Positions 23,056 through 36,241 of a stretch of 64,000 nt of DNA are shown here, in pieces. A program made the translations under genes and the position numbers. Location of the stretch: NCBI GenBank assembly GCA_014529385.2, contig CM043945.1, positions 147,452,741 through 147,516,740 of the forward strand, in the 5' to 3' direction. Position 1 is the stretch's first letter. Every line of letters starts with the position of its first letter. This DNA is from Adiantum capillus-veneris. Its lineage: Eukaryota; Streptophyta; Polypodiopsida; Polypodiales; Pteridaceae. The notes beneath the pieces are model-generated. The model did no database searches. It had not been told where the DNA came from and worked only from the letters and a program-made list of their open reading frames with translations.

Positions 23056-24337
23056 TGATCCAAGCCTATCACAAATTTTTGTTTATCATATTTTGTTGGT
23101 TTTCCTTGCTTCTAGAGGTTTACAATAAAAGAAAGAGTGAGAACAACCTCTTGGAAAAATTAAAAAAAAAAGATTTTTTCTTGACTAGTTCACCGGAGGT
23201 GAAAGGTAGAGGGAGAACCTAGTGGTAAAGGGAAGGGAAAATATGTAAATGTGAAAAGAAAAGATATGATGTGGTTGTGGAGCCATGCACCCATGATTCA
23301 AGGGTCATGAGTGGATCATATCATCATGGCTTTGGAGCCATATGATGATTCAAACAAATGGGACCCAAGTGGAAGACTTGGTAAAGAAAGAAACCATACA
23401 CATGATTTTGCTGAATTTTTAAAAAAATACTTCCACTCCGATCCAAGAAAAGTTGTCTTCATCAAAGTTGTAGCTGATGAGCTGGAGATTCTGGCCATAT
23501 TTTTTTTATAATTTTTGCATCTACGGTCTAGGAGATATGGCCAAAATGGTGGACGCCAGTTTTTTCAACTGTGGTGGAGACCACCCCCTCTACCTTTACA
23601 CACACACACACCCTTTCCTTTTCCACATTGAGACCTTCTCTAAAATCAGCCATTAGTCTTCTCACCCTCCTCTCCTTACTCCTCTCTCTCAAGCTCAAAA
23701 ACCCATCAAAGTTCCTCTTCTAATCACCTCTCAAGTCATGCTTAATCTTGTTGTAATTCATAAGTTCTCATTCAACCCCTTCCTATTATTACTAGATATG
23801 TATTGATTTTATGTAGATTCTTTACATTTTAAAATAAGGAAGCTCTTGGACTCAAGCTATGGAGGAAGGAGTGAAGACAACACAAGTGATGATGGAGCTA
23901 ATTGGTCAACAAATCACTTGGAAGGAGCTTCTTCATTGGTTGAATGTCCCTAATCAAGCTTCATTTGTACAAATTACACTTGGATCTTAACCTCACTCCT
24001 AATCACTCTCTTTCCTATATAAAGAGGCCTTCCCCTTTGTAATTTCAAGCCTTCCTCAGCCCCATTGAGCCTTTGTATCACTCACCATGAGCCCATAAGC
24101 TCATTCCTTCACTCTATTCTTGCACATCCTAGAGTGCAAATTGTTTCATGCTAGTAACCTCTCCTCCTCTTACTTATGTTAATTAAGAGAAATGTTTTAT
24201 ATGTGTGTGAGAGTGCTTGATGTGATCTTGGCTAATCCTTGAGTGATTGTTTGGTAATCTATATGCTATTTGTGTTGGGAGTGTTTGAAGTCATCCATTC
24301 TTTGTACACACACTACGGTTAATGCTTCATTCATAGT

Positions 24338-24407
<70 letters not shown>

Positions 24408-24522
24408 TGTAGCGGTCCTAGTCCACGCTTCCAAGACTAGGTGGTGCCCTCATCTCATTTCCCTTGTGGCGCAATGGAGTTTGTTTTGGTGTAGAGGCCG
24501 CCATTCCAAATTTCCTTCGTCA
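23056..24522 (+). repeat. 3' LTR of the young Tat-like element
   Basis: 1467 bases that follow the polypurine tract directly. Nearly identical to 15350-16821. The CT run at 24340-24404 is slightly shorter than in the 5' copy. Confidence 0.95.
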
Positions 24523-25864
24523 GTGCCTATGGCATTAGAAAACAGAATGGAGGGACATAATGTGTCATTTTTGCCTAACGGTCGCAAGTCAACTTTGAAT
24601 GGAACCAAAACTAGTAGAGCAAAACCCTACAACTTATGGGACATGCTCATAAGATGGAAGTGGAGAAGATAACCACCAATAAGAGTTGGGGACAAAACTG
24701 CCAAAGTCAGAGAGCCAAGTGGGGAGGACACTGCAAGGAAACCAAAACAAGTTTAAAAAGGGACCAAGTGTTACTTACTATGCCTATAGGACAAGTGTGA
24801 TTCATGAAAAGTCAACTTTTTCAAATATTTGCAAGCTAAGATAATAATCATGCTTGTCCTCTCTAGGATCCAAAATGGCCCATTTTAACATAAATCCTTC
24901 ACTAATCACTTATACATGTTGTATATAACCCCTGCACCCACAAAAAGTGCAAGAATCATTTTCTCTTTGTCTCCCACTTCAAAAAACGCAATTTTACTTT
25001 CAATTTCCAAAATTTACTCCAAGAAACACCCACCAACTCAAACTTCTTAAAAATCACATTCTAGTTCTTGAAACATCATGGTCAAGTCAAAGTTTCGGGC
25101 ATCAAAATATTTTTTCACTCTAAAATGTACTTGACTTTCCAAGTTCTATGTGTTGGCTCTGGGCTTTATGCAAATCTCTCCAGTTGCGGCAAAGAAGAAG
25201 ACCATGAAGAAGAAACTGCAAGAGAACAATCTAGACAAGCACCATGTGGCCATTTTCCATGGGAGATTCTGAAGTGCAAACAGCTAGGCAGTAGAGCTCC
25301 AAGTGCTCCCCAAAGAAATATATGTCGTAGGTCCAAGAATCACATGGACGGTTGGGCTTGCTACCTTTTTACAAAATGGAACCCTATGGTGGTGTCGACC
25401 TATAGAGGACTTATGAGCTCCTCAGTTCAATTACAAAAGATGGCAGAGCGAAGATCACAGCCTCCACCAACCAAGCTACAAAAGTAAACATAACTAAAGA
25501 TATAGTAGAAGAGGGACTCCGATTACCAATAGAGGGTGAGTCTATGTGATCAAAGTTCCACCAAAAATACAACACTATCCACTCTCATAGACATGATCCA
25601 CACGATGCAAGAGGATCCCACCACGCTCTTTCGTCAACACTTCCATTTCTTTGTTAAAATACCACCAAGGTAAACATGTCCAAACCATGCCATGGCATCA
25701 ACTTTTATCACCGTTTTGAAGACTAGGCTACCAATACCTATTGGCCATGTATCCTACGTGCTCAACATACTAAAGATCACACAAAAGAGCAACAAAATTT
25801 CTTACCTAGGAGCTCCTAAGGTCTTGATGAGTTCCTACCATGCAGTTGGCATGGCCAATGGTTT
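24523..25864. other. 1.3 kb without a recognisable gene
   Basis: Sequence continuous with the stretch before 15350. A TATA-like GTATATAA lies near 24922-24929, followed by a C-rich segment that resembles a promoter or LTR core, but no partner repeat is seen. The 139-residue plus ORF at 25068-25487 has no family resemblance that I can see, and I do not call it a gene. A GT microsatellite (25864-25884) marks the edge of the next element. Confidence 0.45.
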
Positions 25865-28525
25865 GTGTGTGTGTGTGTGTGTGTATAGCATGTGGAGTCA
25901 ATGCAAGCATCAACTAAATCAAGTAGGCAAGTCTAGTAGGCTAATACACCAAATCTGGACAAGGTAGAGTAAGGGGAGAGCTCCATGGTGTGGGCTTATG
26001 CACAAATTCCTAACAATCCTTCCCTATTTGTGTTTGAGCACATCAATAGGGTATAGGCAAAAATCCCTCCCCTTGAGAATGGTAGTCAACAAAGGTGTAG
26101 GGAAAATTTTCCTCCCCTAGAGAATTGTAAGCAACTAGGGTGTAGGGAAAGAACAAATTGAGTGCATCAGAGTACATCTACGTAGCAAACTGCTCCATTG
26201 TCTTCCTCATTAGATTTAAGGATGTTGACTTTGCTCTTATCTTTGTTTTTGTCTTTGTACATAGAAACCAATTAGACCCATGATTATTTTTACCACAATG
26301 CACACAAGGGTTGATTTTGTAACATTTGTCGGATATGTGGTTGGTGCGATTGCAGTGTTTGCATCTTTGCTTTGTTTGGTTCCTTGATGATGTAGCAACA
26401 AAATCTCCTCCTCAAGACTTTGGATCTCAGACCTTATTCTCGTGCTCTTGGAGCATGTTGATGACGTCCTCTAGGCTTAGTATGTGCTTTTTCCTTGAGA
26501 ACTGTGACAATCTGACCATATTTTGCATCTAGTACCACTTTGATTAGAATGGCTACTTGGTCTTCATTCTCCACCGTGCATTTTATGTATGCCAACTAGG
26601 TGCATATACTCTTCATTTGGTCGAGAAGAGAAGCAAGATCTTCTCTGGTTCCATGGTAAGACCATAGAGCTGCATTTTGAGAGAGATTTTGGAGTGTTTG
26701 GCTATGGCTCCAAAGTGTCTCTCAAGCGTGACCCATGCATCATATGAAGTAGTGCATTCGTCTAAGTAGTGGATGTAATTATCCCCTACAAAGGTGAGAA
26801 GGATCCCCAATGCTTGCTCATCCCGTGTTGTGAATTGTGTGTGAGACCCTCTAGTCTTGACTCTCTCTCCCTCTCCCAATAACTTACTAGCGGACCACAG
26901 CTGCTTCTTCATTAAATACCCCTTGGTTTTTATCTGCCAAGTATGGAATCCTTGGTCATCGAAAATCGTGAGATTATCCTTGCCCATGGTGTATCCCCAA
27001 GAATGGTGCACTCGTAGAAGTGAGTGAGACGAAGGTCTACATGGACATGGCGCAGTGTCTACTCTTCGTGCGACAATTTTACAAAGTGATAGCTTTGTGA
27101 AGCCACTCTCCACTTTGTGGAGCACCTCTTCACAGAGTATAGATTTTGAAGGCTCGAGGTTTAATCCCTTGGATTAGGGTTTATTGAAGTTTAGGGTTTA
27201 TTTAGGATGTGCATAAAGATGGGAGTAATCAAGCCTTTTGTGGGAATAGTTTCCTACCAAAGTCCCTCAGGGTTCTTCTTCTTTGCATGGGAACACCCTC
27301 CTGTGTTGGTAGTTGCCAATTTCTCACAGCATGACTGTGGTTTAAGACTTGAGCTGCATCCTGTGGGAGCGGAGCGTCCACTTAGCTCGACAGGGCTACC
27401 GAGTGCTTAGAGCATGGGAAAGGCCTCCATTTGAGTTGAGGTTGGTGCGCAACTGGGGCAAGATGAAGCTTGTGGGAACACTTGCTCTCGAACCCAAAAG
27501 ATATTATGAGCAGTTTTTGATGGGCCACGGCGTCGGAATGAGAAATGAAGCAGCAAAATCGGCGTGGAAAATCCCAGTTCCGGATCCGACCTAGCCTTAG
27601 GCAATTTCAAAGAGCTTGCTCAAGTCCACCACCAAGCTCCACCCAAAATTGGGGGTGCACATTGACCTCATGACCCCGCCCACCAAGGTTAGGGTCATCG
27701 CCTTATGCCAGCTTGCCACCAATCTCGCCTTCTTGTCGGTGAAGCCAAGCTCTGCACGTCTTAAATTTATTGCAGCAATGACCTCGAGAGTGGCAAGCTC
27801 AAATGAGCTTCAAATTTGGCATGCATGGAGTCAAATGAAAGCTATGGAAAAATTCTATGCTCACATACGTGTTTAGCAGAGGGTTGAGGTCATGACAAGC
27901 TCAAAAAAACAAAGCATAAGTTGGGCACAATGCTCACTTACACAAACAAAAACAATCCAATCTTTAACTATGCAAAGACCTACATGCAATGCAAAGCAAT
28001 TATGAATGGAGACCATCCAAGCAAGAGAGAGACATGGAATGGCCTACCTTAGGAAATTAATGAAATGCAAAATTAATAGGATATAGGATAGATTGAAACT
28101 TAATCTAGCTTTTTAGCTTTGATACCACATGATAAGTACATAGAATAGGGTGGATAGATTGGGCTAGCATTCATGATGATCATGAGAGCATCATATGCAG
28201 CCACACCAAGCACAATTAGGAGACTCAAGGCACAAATAAAATAGGCACAAACTGGATTGATTATCAAACTAGAGTGCTAGTACATATTGAGCCATTATAT
28301 AGGCTTCTGGGGAAAGCTTTGGATGACATCACAAGTGATGGTAGGCAATAAGATTAGCCCAAATAATCTCTTGGTCATGCATACCTCTCTACGGGTGTGT
28401 GTGCGTGTGTAGCATGTGGAGTCAATGCATGCATCAACTAATCAAATAGGCAAATACATTGAATCTAGACAAGGTAGCATAAGGGGAGAGCTCCATGGTG
28501 TGGGCTTAGTAACAAATTCCTAACA
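25865..28525 (-). mobile_element. Gag-only Ty1/copia relic, minus strand
   Basis: The 5' LTR is complete at 28525-28130 (minus; begins TGTTAGGAATTTG). It is followed by a primer-binding site TGGTATCAAAGC (about 28127-28116). Gag lies at about 27125-26300, including KDNLTIFDDQGFHTWQIKTK, a typical copia Gag start, and a zinc-knuckle-like CVHCGKNNHGSNW. Only about 150 bases of the 3' LTR are seen, ending at 26015 with TGTTAGGAATTTGTGC. I recognise no protease, integrase, reverse transcriptase or RNase H, although the LTRs are only about 2.1 kb apart. It is a broken or non-autonomous fossil. Confidence 0.75.
28130..28525 (-). repeat. 5' LTR of the gag-only copia
   Basis: 396 bases running TG to CA on the minus strand. 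The right-hand 150 bases match 25870-26015 closely (GCATGTGGAGTCAATGCA, GGGGAGAGCTCCATGGTGTG). Confidence 0.8.
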
Positions 28526-29075
28526 TTAGAAAGTCCTTCTATATTATTATGCTCATGTCATGCAGATCCAACCAAGAAACCATTTACAATGGCATCTTCT
28601 TCTTCTTTTGTGACATTAGAACCTATAAACATGTTTTCGACAATCAACATAGACTCATTTTCATTCTCATGCACATCCTATGTTGTCTCCACAATCTCAT
28701 ACACTTCATCAATTATCATAAATATAACTTTATCCATGCAATCGTCTTCAATAAACCTGTTGATTTGTTTTGCTTCACACCCTTCCATGATGCTGAAAAA
28801 TCTATTAACACCCTATAAAGGTTCATCTTGAGCTCCTCAAGAACAACCCATGCCAAGGTCACTAGCTTCAGATGCTCCAAAGAGCACAAATATGTGAAAT
28901 CCTTCCATGTTAGGCTCTGTTTTATCTCAACATTCTTTATGCTTGAATCAAGTGTATTTGCTTCTAGTTATGGTTCTTGTCATTCTCCAAAATCTAGGCA
29001 TACACTAAAGTTTCAACACTTGGATTTATAATAATTAAACACATTAGGAATTAAGGTTTATTTGTGCTAATCATA
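28526..29075. other. 550 bases without a recognisable gene
   Basis: AT-rich sequence between two minus-strand copia relics. ORFs at 28549-28818 and 28589-28831 overlap in different frames and show no family pattern. This may be flank of the older plus-strand copia at 33.4 kb, but I could not tie it to one. Confidence 0.4.
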
Positions 29076-32000
29076 GGTGATTGACCTTGAAAGTGCCACT
29101 CAAGTAGCAAAAAATCCTCTTGACTGCCTACCAATGCTTAGACCCTAGGCTATGCATAAAACTGCTGACCTATGAGACTGCAAACTGGATATCCGGCCTC
29201 GTGTTGCATACATAAATGAGGCATCCAACAACATTTTGGTAAAGAGTGACATCTGCAGGATCACCAACATCATGAAGACTCAATTTCCAACCTGTTTCCA
29301 TGGGAGTGGCAATAGGTTTGCAATCCTCAAGTCCAAACTTACATATTAATGTGTCTATGTAACTTTTTTGACACAAGGCAATACCACCATCACAGTGCTT
29401 AAATTGTATACCCAAGTAATGATGCAACTGCCCCAAATCTTTCATCTTGAAAGTAGCATTCAAATCAGCCTTCAATTAGCAATATGTCTCTCATTTGGTC
29501 CACTGATCAGCAAATCATCTACATAAAGAACCACAATGAGAAGTACATCACCTCACACTTTACATACAATGTGCTTTCTGTTGGATTGTTACGAAAGCCT
29601 CGTTTGACCAAATGAGTGTCAGCTTTCTCATACCAAGCAAGAGGAGATTGCTTCAACCCATACAAAGCCTTCTTACATCTGCACACATTGTCCTCTTCTC
29701 CTTTCTTGACAAAACCGTGAGGCTGCATTACATAAGCTTCCTCAAATAGCACCATTCAAGAAAGCAGTAACAATGTCTGCTTGATGTACATCCCAACCAA
29801 AATGAGTTGCCAATGCACATAGATAATGCTCAATAGTCATACGACAAGTGGGAGCAAAAGTCTCTTCATAATCTATGCCTTTTTGACGTGCATAACCCTT
29901 TGCAACAAGTCGAGCCTTATGGTGGCGATCGATCTCACCATCCGACTTGCGTTTCAACTTGTAAACCCATTTCGTACCAATGGCCTTTTTGCCATGAGGC
30001 AAATCACATAAAGTCCATGTGTCATTTTCTATAAGTGCATCATATTCTGATTGCATGGCAGTCATCCAATTTTTTGAATTCTGTGCTTCATCAAAAGAGA
30101 GAGGTTCCTCAACATCATGTAAGCTAGACACAGCCAAAGCATAACAATCTGATGCATAAGATGCATGGCAAGAGCCTGAACGAGTACAACTAGACAAAGG
30201 TGCATCCTATTTACTATCCCGCAATGTATGCAACAACCATTTTGGCATACCTCTAGCCTGCTCATTTTCAGCCCTTTCCTAATCACGTACATCATGTATA
30301 ATAGGCTAATCAGTAACAGTTTTGGAAACCCCCATAGGCTGTACATTTGCCTCATTGGAATTTACATTCAAACTTCCACCATTGAAAAGAGGCAACAAAG
30401 TGTCATAAATGTCCTATGAGCTTACATTACTGTCTCTAGTACATGACAACAAGGGCTGAATAGAATCTTCCACAAACACTACATCCCGTGAAACCAAAAT
30501 ATGCTTTGTTTGCGGATGATACAATGTGTAACCTTTGCTTTCAGCACTATAACCAACAAAAATACATTTGACAACCTTATCATCCAATTTTCTGTGCTGT
30601 GTTTGTGGCACCAAAGCATACGCCAAATAGCCAAAAATACGCATGTGCTCAATAGAAGGCTTTCTATTATGCCATGCTTCATATGGAGTAATAGACTGCA
30701 AAACTATTGTAGGACACCTGTTTAGTACATAAGTGGCACACATGATGGCCTCAAGCCAAAAAGAATGTGGGAAAGCTTGACTTTTGACCATACATTGTGC
30801 CATTTTCGTAAGTGACCTGTTTTTCCTCAGCAACACCATTTTGTTGAGGCGTATAATGCACTGTACATTGGTGTTTTATCCCACAACTAGCCAAGAATGC
30901 ATTAAATTCATGAGACATATACTCCCCCCCTCGATCGGAACGGAGGGTGCCCATAGTACATTTTGAGACATTTTCAGCCATAGCCAAAAATTGTTTGAAG
31001 CACATGAAAACTTCGGACTTTGCTTTAAGCGGAAATACCCATGCATGCCTGGAGTAATCATCAATGAAAGTCACAAAGTAAAGGTAATTTCCCAAGGACG
31101 GAGTTTGCATGGGTCCACAAACATCACTATGCACAAGCTACAACTTGCATGTGGCCCTAACTGAACCATCCTTTGGAAACTCAGAAGCATGTATTTTACC
31201 CAAAATACTGCCTTCACAAACATGTTTGACAGGTGCTTCAAGAGGTGACAAAGAAGCAACCATATCAAATTTTTGCAAATGCAGCAAGCTAGCAAAATTT
31301 AGATGCCCAAAACGTGCATGCCATTGTTTTGCATCTGAAACAACCCTTGAATCTGCAACTGCATTTGTCCACACTTGTCATACAAAGTGAGCTTATACAG
31401 CCAACGACACAAAAGGCCAGATGCAACAATTTCATCACCAAAACTAAGATCATGAACTATACATCTATCATCCACAAATTTGACTACAAGTCCAAGTCTA
31501 GCAAGTGCAGATACAGACAAAAGATTCTTCTTGAACAAAGGTACATAAAGTGCATCAAGAAGTGTGAAAGAACTGCCATTTGTAGTAGTAAGCACAATCT
31601 TTTCAACTCCCTGAACCGGATAAGAGGTATTGTTGGCACAAGTGACTAAATTCCCATGAGGGACAGACTCAAGAGAGGTGAAAAAATCACGATGTGAGGT
31701 CATGTGCTTTGTAGCACCACTGTCAAAATACCACACATGTGAATCTGTAGCAACTGACATGCATGTATCATGGACAACAGGATTGTAAGTGCACTCTGCA
31801 CTAAAATCCCATTCTACATCAACATCAGCATCACAGTCTCCTTTCACAAAGACTCAACAATAGCTGCATTTGTAGTGGAACCACCCTCTTTCTTCTTTGA
31901 CTCTTTGGCCTTCAACTTAGGACATTGTTTGATCAAGTGATCATTAGCTTTAGAATAATGGCAACGCATCTTCTTTTTTCAATATCACCATAATTGCCAG

Positions 32001-33421
32001 ACGAAGTGATGCGAGTAGTAGCATTAGGAACAAAAGTTTTGCCACTCGCAGCAGAACCATAAGAAGTGGCTGCATTGCTGTTACCACCCTTTCTTTGAGA
32101 AACAATAAAATCTTGTTCAACTGCACGTTTTCTAGTCTTGTTTTTTCTGGAAAGTGACTCTTGCAACAGCAATGTGCATAATGCATCAAACTTAACAACT
32201 TTAGGATTTTCTTGGGTCATAAGTCTCCAAGTACCAGCAAAAGTCTGGTAAGAATCTGGTAAGGCATCAAGAATAGTTTGCACAAGAGAACTGTCTGAAA
32301 TGACTTCATCTGCAAAAATAAGTTGCTCATTGATATCCTTGACACTAGCAAGGAAAGTGTCCATATCATCTTCCTCATGCATACTCTTTGACTCCAGCTC
32401 TTTACGTAGCAATGCAATTTTAGCCTCATTGCGGCTTGCATAAATACCAGCCAGAATATCCCAAGCCTGTATTGCAGATTTTGTTGAACGAATGTGAGGA
32501 GTAATGGTGCGCTTCTTTACATCTCAACGAGCTTGTTCTACAGTAGGCAAAACAACTCTAACAACAACAACAAGACCTGCACATCCTTTACATCTCAACG
32601 AGCTTGTTCTACAGTAGGCAAAACAACTCTAACAACAACAACAAGACCTGCAACATCCTCAACATCGCCTACATTCTCAGAACCAGGACGTACATCAATG
32701 CCCTGCACAATATTCTAGACGCCTTTTGACACAAGGACATGTTGCATCATGTAAGCCCACATAGGGTAATTGTCCCCATTCAACCTGTCCTCAGCAGCAA
32801 ACATCTTGAACACATTTGTGCTTTTGTTAGCCATGGAAAATGTCTGCACCTGTTGTGAAAACTGCCTGAAATGAGGAGAAACTGAGTGAGACAAGCACGT
32901 GCTATATAGGACAACCCGCGGTAGACTGTATGGGACCTGTTATGTAGTAAACGGCACTGAAAAAATTTTTGCACTAAATGACAAAATTGCATGTGTAGAC
33001 CTGCTTGTAGTGGAAACGGAGACAGAAATGAGCCCGAATAAAAAATCTGAGCAAACAGAGCTCTGCGAGTCTATAAGAAATTTTTGTTGACCTGTGAATG
33101 CTCGCCAAATCTCACTGAAATCAGAGAAAGTGAGCAGGCGTGTGGTGCTGGAGCTGCTGGAGACTAAGCCCGAGAGTACGCAACCTGTTCTGATACCAAT
33201 TGTTGGAATTAGGGTTGCAGAGAAACGCACACAGCTTGGAGAAGATGAAGGAAGCTCAAGGCACACAATGGAGAGTTTATCACTTAGTGTGCAATGGAAA
33301 GATTAATAACCCTAGAGTGATGGGCATATATACAATGCATGGGGGAAAAAACCTCTTAAAGAGGGAAAAAATGCCCTAGCGGTCCTAGTGTGTTCACACA
33401 CATCAACTATATATGGTAACA
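29076..33421 (-). mobile_element. Ty1/copia element, minus strand, broken
   Basis: Reading from the right, the parts are the 5' LTR (33421-33201), a primer-binding site TTGGTATCAGAACAGG, and gag (about 32.83-31.93 kb; LRKELESK, EEDDMDTFLA). Then come protease (HVWYFDSGATKHMTSH, about 31.74 kb), integrase (about 31.3-30.4 kb; HSDVCGPMQTPSLGNYLYFV, SDRGGEY) and reverse transcriptase (about 30.2-29.08 kb; GTKWVYKLKRK, DLGQLHHYLGIQF, ARQKGIDYEETFAP). RNase H and a 3' LTR are not seen. It carries several breaks. The family is the same as the copia at 50534-63286. It interrupts the plus-strand copia pol that continues at 33422. Confidence 0.88.
33201..33421 (-). repeat. 5' LTR of the minus-strand copia
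   Basis: 221 bases. On the minus strand it begins TGTTACCATATATAG and ends CCTAATTCCAACA. It matches the LTRs at 50534-50753, 63064-63286 and 41774-42001. Confidence 0.9.
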
Positions 33422-35632
33422 ACCAAAAGCGGTCTATCAATGACATTGGATGGAAAAGTTGCAAAAGAGGCATGGACATGTAAACCTGTGAATTATTCAT
33501 TTCTCAAAGTGTTTGAATGTGAGACTTTTATGCACATAGATAGAAGCCTACGGTCAAAGCTAGATGCAAAGTCCAAAAAGTGTTTCTTCATTGGCTATGG
33601 AGAAACTGACTTTGGGTATCACCTATGGAATCTTGAAGATGGTAAAATCTTTAGAAGTAGGGATGTAACTTTCAACAAACAAAATATGTACAAAGATTAC
33701 TTGAAAATAAAACAAACCAAAGATACATGTGATGAGTACATGGAGCTTGAGGACAGTGAAGACTAAAGGAGTGCAAGCGGTGACAACGTGCAACAACGTC
33801 AACCAAATGAGATGTAACTTTCAACAAACAAAATAGGTACAAAGATTACTTGAAAATAAAACAAACCAAAGATACATGTGATGAGTACATGGAGCTTGAG
33901 GACAATGAAGACTCAAGGAGTGCAAGCGGTGACAGCGTGCAACAACGTCAACCAAATGAGGAGCCTCAACCTATGCCCCAAAAATCTATGAGAGCAAGTA
34001 GACCTCTAGAAAGGTTCATTCGTTCCTTGAACCATCTCTTGGTCTCAAATTATCGAGAGATGGAATCATACAAAGAAGTATGCAACACAAATCCAAAGAA
34101 GAATGGATGAAGAGCATGCAAGTGGAGATGGACTGATTACATCGCAACCAAACATGGCAGTTGGTTGAGTTTGCTAAAGGTAAGCAGGCACTGTAGAATA
34201 AATGGGTGTACAAGCTGAAGGAAGAAGAAGGTGGGAAGAAAAGGTACAAGTCCATGCATGTGGTAAAAGGGTTTTCTCAAAAGAAAGGTATTGAATTCAA
34301 TGAAATATTCTCTCTTGTTTTAAGAATTAACTCAATTAAGATTGTGTTAAGCCTTGTGGCTTCTCATGACTTGAGCAAATGGATATAAATATAACATTCT
34401 CTCATGGTGACTTGGAGGAGGAAATTTACATGCTTCAACAGAAGAGATATGAAGTAACGGGTAAGGAGAAATGGTTTGCAAATTAAAGAAGAGCTTGCAT
34501 GGTCTAAAGCAAGCATAAAGACAATGGTACTTGAAGTTTGATCGATGAATGTTGGATCAGGGATCCAAAAGATGCAACTGAGATCATTGCGTCTTTTACA
34601 AAGAATTTGAGAGATGGGAAGTTCATCATCCTAATGTTGTATATTGATGACATGCTGATTGCAAGTGCTAACATGTAGGATATCAAAGACCTAAGAGAGG
34701 AGCTGTCTAAATCTTTTTTAATGAAAGATTTAGGTGATGCAAAGCAAGCAGATACTCGGTATAAAGATATCAAGGGACATGACGAAGAAGACAGTAAAGC
34801 TACTTCAAGAGGATTACATCAAGAAGGTACTAGAAAGGTTTGCAATGCAAGATGCAAAATTCATTTCTACACCTTTGGCTAGTCACTTTAAACTAATCAA
34901 GGATATGTGTCCAAAGACACAAGAGGAGATAGCCTATATGTCTAAAGTTCCATATGTTGCAGCGGTAGGTTCTCTAATGTATGCTATAGTCTAGGCAAGG
35001 TGAGACATTGCACATGTAGTGGGATTTGTGAATAGATTCATGGACAATCCAAGTAAAGAACACTGGCAAGCTGTGAAGTGGATACTTAGGTATCTAAAAG
35101 GGACAACAAAAAATGCTTTATATTTTGGAGACAATGATATTTTTTTGCAAGGGTATGTTGATGCAGATATGGCAGGTGACAAAGATACTTGAAGGAGCAC
35201 TACTGGCTATGTCTTCACAATTGGATGCACAATAGTAAGTTGAGCTTTAAGGCTGCAGAAAGTGGTCTCACTTTCTACCACGAAAGCATAATATGTAGCA
35301 ATGATGGAGGCAAGCAAATAAATTCCGTGGCTTCACAAATTCTTGGAGGAGCTTGCATACAACCAAGACAATTGTGTCTTATACAATAACAATCAAAGTG
35401 CCATTCATCTTGTGAAGAATTCAACCTTTCACTCAAGGACAAAGCACATTGAGATGAGATATCACTTCATACATTCTCTTTTGGAAGATGGACAACTAAA
35501 TCTAGGAAAGGTGCACACAAGTGAGAATCCTACGGACATGTTTACAAAGGTGGTCAACAAGGAGAAGTTGATCTTTTGATCATCTTCAATTGGCATTCAA
35601 GGATAAGAAGCTAGGGCCAGAATGCTCCTTTT
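33422..35632 (+). mobile_element. Ty1/copia pol relic, plus strand
   Basis: It begins in the last part of integrase (KPVNYSFLKVFECETFMHID, CFFIGYGETDFGYHLW). It then shows reverse transcriptase pieces (KGIEFNEIFSLV, about 34.28 kb; LMLYIDDMLIAS-like, about 34.63 kb; MYAIV, about 34.98 kb) and RNase H (NNQSAIHLVKNSTFHSRTKH, about 35.39 kb). The HxPxEN-type end ENPTDMFTKVV lies just before a short purine-rich run and the LTR at 35633. Its gag and first half of pol are not next to it, because the minus-strand copia lies on its left. It is broken, with about eight breaks. Confidence 0.85.
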
Positions 35633-36241
35633 TGATGAAATATTATGGCCGGATGACGACCGAAAAGTGGTCGAAATATGATCGATCGGTTGGCCGGTGG
35701 GGCTGGTAGTCAATGGCCGGTGGACAGAAGTCTTTGGTCGGTGGCTGATTTCTGCACGGACTTGTCTTCTCAAAGGTGTCCACACCTGGGTGCATAGGAG
35801 ATTGCAACTCGGACTTGTCTACACAAAGGCGACTACACACAGCTGCCTCTCATGAGAGAGGGCAACCCTTTTGGCCTATAAAAGGAGGCCTCTTCCACAT
35901 ACAAAATGCATTGTGAAGTTGCTAAAACAAGGTGTGCGTGACGTGGTGAGAGTGAAGCAAGGTGGGAGTTCCATTAAGGGTATAATCCCTTTGTAACCTA
36001 CTTCCAGTTTGAAGTACTAAAGCCATTGAGTGGCTACTTTCTTGTGGACATAACCCACATTGGGTGAACCATATATATCCTGTGCTCTCTCTCTCTCTCT
36101 CTCTCTCCCCCATGTATATCGTGTGCTCTCTTTCTCTCTGTCTCTCTCTCTCTACTCTATAATCTTTCATTTGTGAAAATAATCTCTCTCCATTAAGTAA
36201 ACTACTCTAATATCTACTTAGCTACGCCCTATTACCTAACA
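35633..36241 (+). repeat. Copia LTR shared by two internal regions
   Basis: 609 bases from TGATGAAATATTATGG to ATTACCTAACA. On its left is the 3' end of a copia pol with a purine-rich run. On its right is a primer-binding-like ATTGATATCAAAGCAAGG and then a gag start. It thus acts as a 3' LTR for one unit and a 5' LTR for the next. TATAAAA at 35877-35883 is the promoter-like word, and CT runs lie at 36084-36106 and after. Confidence 0.75.
35877..35883 (+). promoter_or_regulatory. TATA box of the copia LTR
   Basis: TATAAAA sits in the middle of the LTR in GGCCTATAAAAGGAGG, where plant LTR promoters usually lie. Confidence 0.6.

Larger units (their letters stand above)
15350..24522 (+). mobile_element. 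Young Ty3/gypsy Tat-like LTR retrotransposon
   Basis: The LTRs (15350-16821 and 23056-24522) begin TGATCC and end CTTCGTCA. GTGC lies on both outer sides, a likely target duplication (4 bases visible). The order inside is primer-binding site, three leader ORFs, gag with zinc knuckle, protease, reverse transcriptase, RNase H, a second archaeal-type RNase H, integrase and a polypurine tract (TTTGGGGGGGC) abutting the 3' LTR. The dual RNase H and the NAATKRDHFPLPF motif place it in the Tat branch. The LTRs show only about eight substitutions over 1.47 kb, plus microsatellite length change, so the insertion is recent. The pol region is nearly whole, with about two breaks. Confidence 0.93.

Noticed and set aside
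25068-25487. 139-codon plus ORF after a TATA-like word
   Set aside because: No recognisable domain, erratic composition and no supporting repeat or relative. It is kept only as an unassigned stretch.
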